Assembly (NCBI RefSeq): GCF_003730135.1 | Contig: NZ_RJVO01000002.1 | Span: 372,001-436,000, forward strand | Length of the DNA stretch: 64,000 nucleotides | Direction of reading: 5' to 3' | DNA from: Stagnimonas aquatica | Lineage (GTDB): Bacteria; Pseudomonadota; Gammaproteobacteria; Nevskiales; Nevskiaceae | In this document: in pieces, positions 63,503-64,000 of the stretch | Numbering within the stretch: the stretch's first letter is position 1 | Layout: every line of letters starts with the position of its first letter | Notes under the pieces: generated by a model | Databases searched by the model: none | What the model saw: only the letters and a program-made list of their open reading frames with translations | Told to the model about the DNA's origin: nothing | Position numbers and translations under genes: made by a program

Positions 63503-64000
63503 ATGTCCGCGTCCGAGGCCACCGCGCCCGCCCGCTCCGCGCCCGTGCGCGGCGAGGCGGTGCGCTTCATCGAGATCGACGGCATGCGCGGCCTGGGCGC
63601 GATGGTGGTGATCGTCGGGCACATCAACTACCACAACCTGTTCTGGGCCTGGGTGTTCATGGACATGTTCTTCGTGGTGTCCAGCCTGCTGATCACCCGC
63701 ATCGTGCTGCGCCAGGTCACCTCGGCGAAGGGCCTGATCGCCTTCTGGGGCCGGCGCATCGAGCGCATCTGGCCGCTCTATCTGCTGACGGTCTGGGCAC
63801 TGCTGCTGCTGGCGCTGGCGATCAACGGCGTCAGCACCGGACGGCAGTTCGACTTGAGCCTGTTCTGGCGCTTCTTCACCTTCTCGCAGTTCTCCGACTT
63901 TCTGTTCGACTCGGTGAGCGACGAGAACTACCCCTACTTCACCGGCCACCTCTGGTCGCTGTCGGTGGAGGAGCAGTTCTACATCCTGCTGCCGGTGCTG
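63503..64000 (+). CDS. Acyltransferase 3 (OafA/YrhL-type) membrane protein, 3' end outside window
   Basis: First 166 codons visible, ATG 63503 with AGGAG upstream. 'RFIEIDGMRGLGAMVVIVGHINYHN' carries the Arg and His of the family, followed by 'SLLITRIVLRQ', 'FWGRRIERIWPLYLLTVWALLLL' and 'YFTGHLWSLSVEEQFYILLPVL'. Membrane O-acyltransferases of this family decorate O-antigen, peptidoglycan or exopolysaccharide. Divergent from the methyltransferase gene. Confidence 0.92.
   Translation, partial: MSASEATAPARSAPVRGEAVRFIEIDGMRGLGAMVVIVGHINYHNLFWAWVFMDMFFVVSSLLITRIVLRQVTSAKGLIAFWGRRIERIWPLYLLTVWALLLLALAINGVSTGRQFDLSLFWRFFTFSQFSDFLFDSVSDENYPYFTGHLWSLSVEEQFYILLPVL

Overview
The window is high-G+C proteobacterial chromosome, almost certainly gammaproteobacterial. 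The evidence is the rsmI-lpoA-yraN-diaA block, the petABC-sspA-sspB block, the E. coli-like order of the str, S10, spc and alpha ribosomal operons, DUF1302 outer-membrane proteins and a TonB-dependent receptor. I would place it near the Nevskiales/Xanthomonadales-like groups, but the sequence alone does not give a genus.

Layout. 1-3.3 kb: the 3' end of corC, then a DUF4105/Lnb-type membrane protein, a class II aldolase and a DUF2461 protein. 3.4-4.7 kb: an orphan gene of visibly lower G+C. 5.1-12.5 kb: a secreted hydrolase with a Ser/Gly tail and GlyGly-CTERM-like end, an LplT-PlsC fusion, a second hydrolase carrying an in-frame palindromic repeat, an MFS exporter and a lone ATP-grasp ligase. 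12.5-19.6 kb: a BPSL0067-like secreted protein, rsmI divergent from lpoA-yraN-diaA-FAD oxidase, and a lipoprotein esterase. 19.6-23.5 kb: cytochrome bc1 genes followed by sspA and sspB. 23.6-29 kb: two tandem DUF1302 proteins. 29.1-33.5 kb: an oligopeptide ABC transporter operon with only one ATPase.

33.5-40.2 kb is a lower-G+C accessory segment. It holds a TPR/aspartyl-asparaginyl hydroxylase, a large TonB-dependent receptor, an IS481-family insertion sequence and a TIGR02466-type 2OG-Fe(II) oxygenase. The oxygenase is preceded by a 12-codon reading frame whose stop overlaps its start. This is the best candidate in the window for an uncharacterised system: an outer-membrane receptor flanked by two different Fe(II)/2-oxoglutarate oxygenases, with the IS lodged in their shared intergenic region.

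40.2-58.6 kb: the full ribosomal super-cluster on the minus strand, from rpsL down to rplQ. Candidate sigma-70 promoters lie before rpsL, rpsJ and rpsM. There is a strong hairpin between rpsG and fusA and a bidirectional terminator after rplQ. The S10 and alpha leaders appear too short for the E. coli-type L4 and S4 autoregulatory structures.

58.7-64 kb: a small secreted conserved protein, the two-gene agmatine-to-putrescine pathway (aguA, aguB), and the start of a surface-glycan region (glycosyltransferase, TylF-like methyltransferase, and an acyltransferase-3 gene cut by the window edge). No tRNA, rRNA or CRISPR array was recognised.
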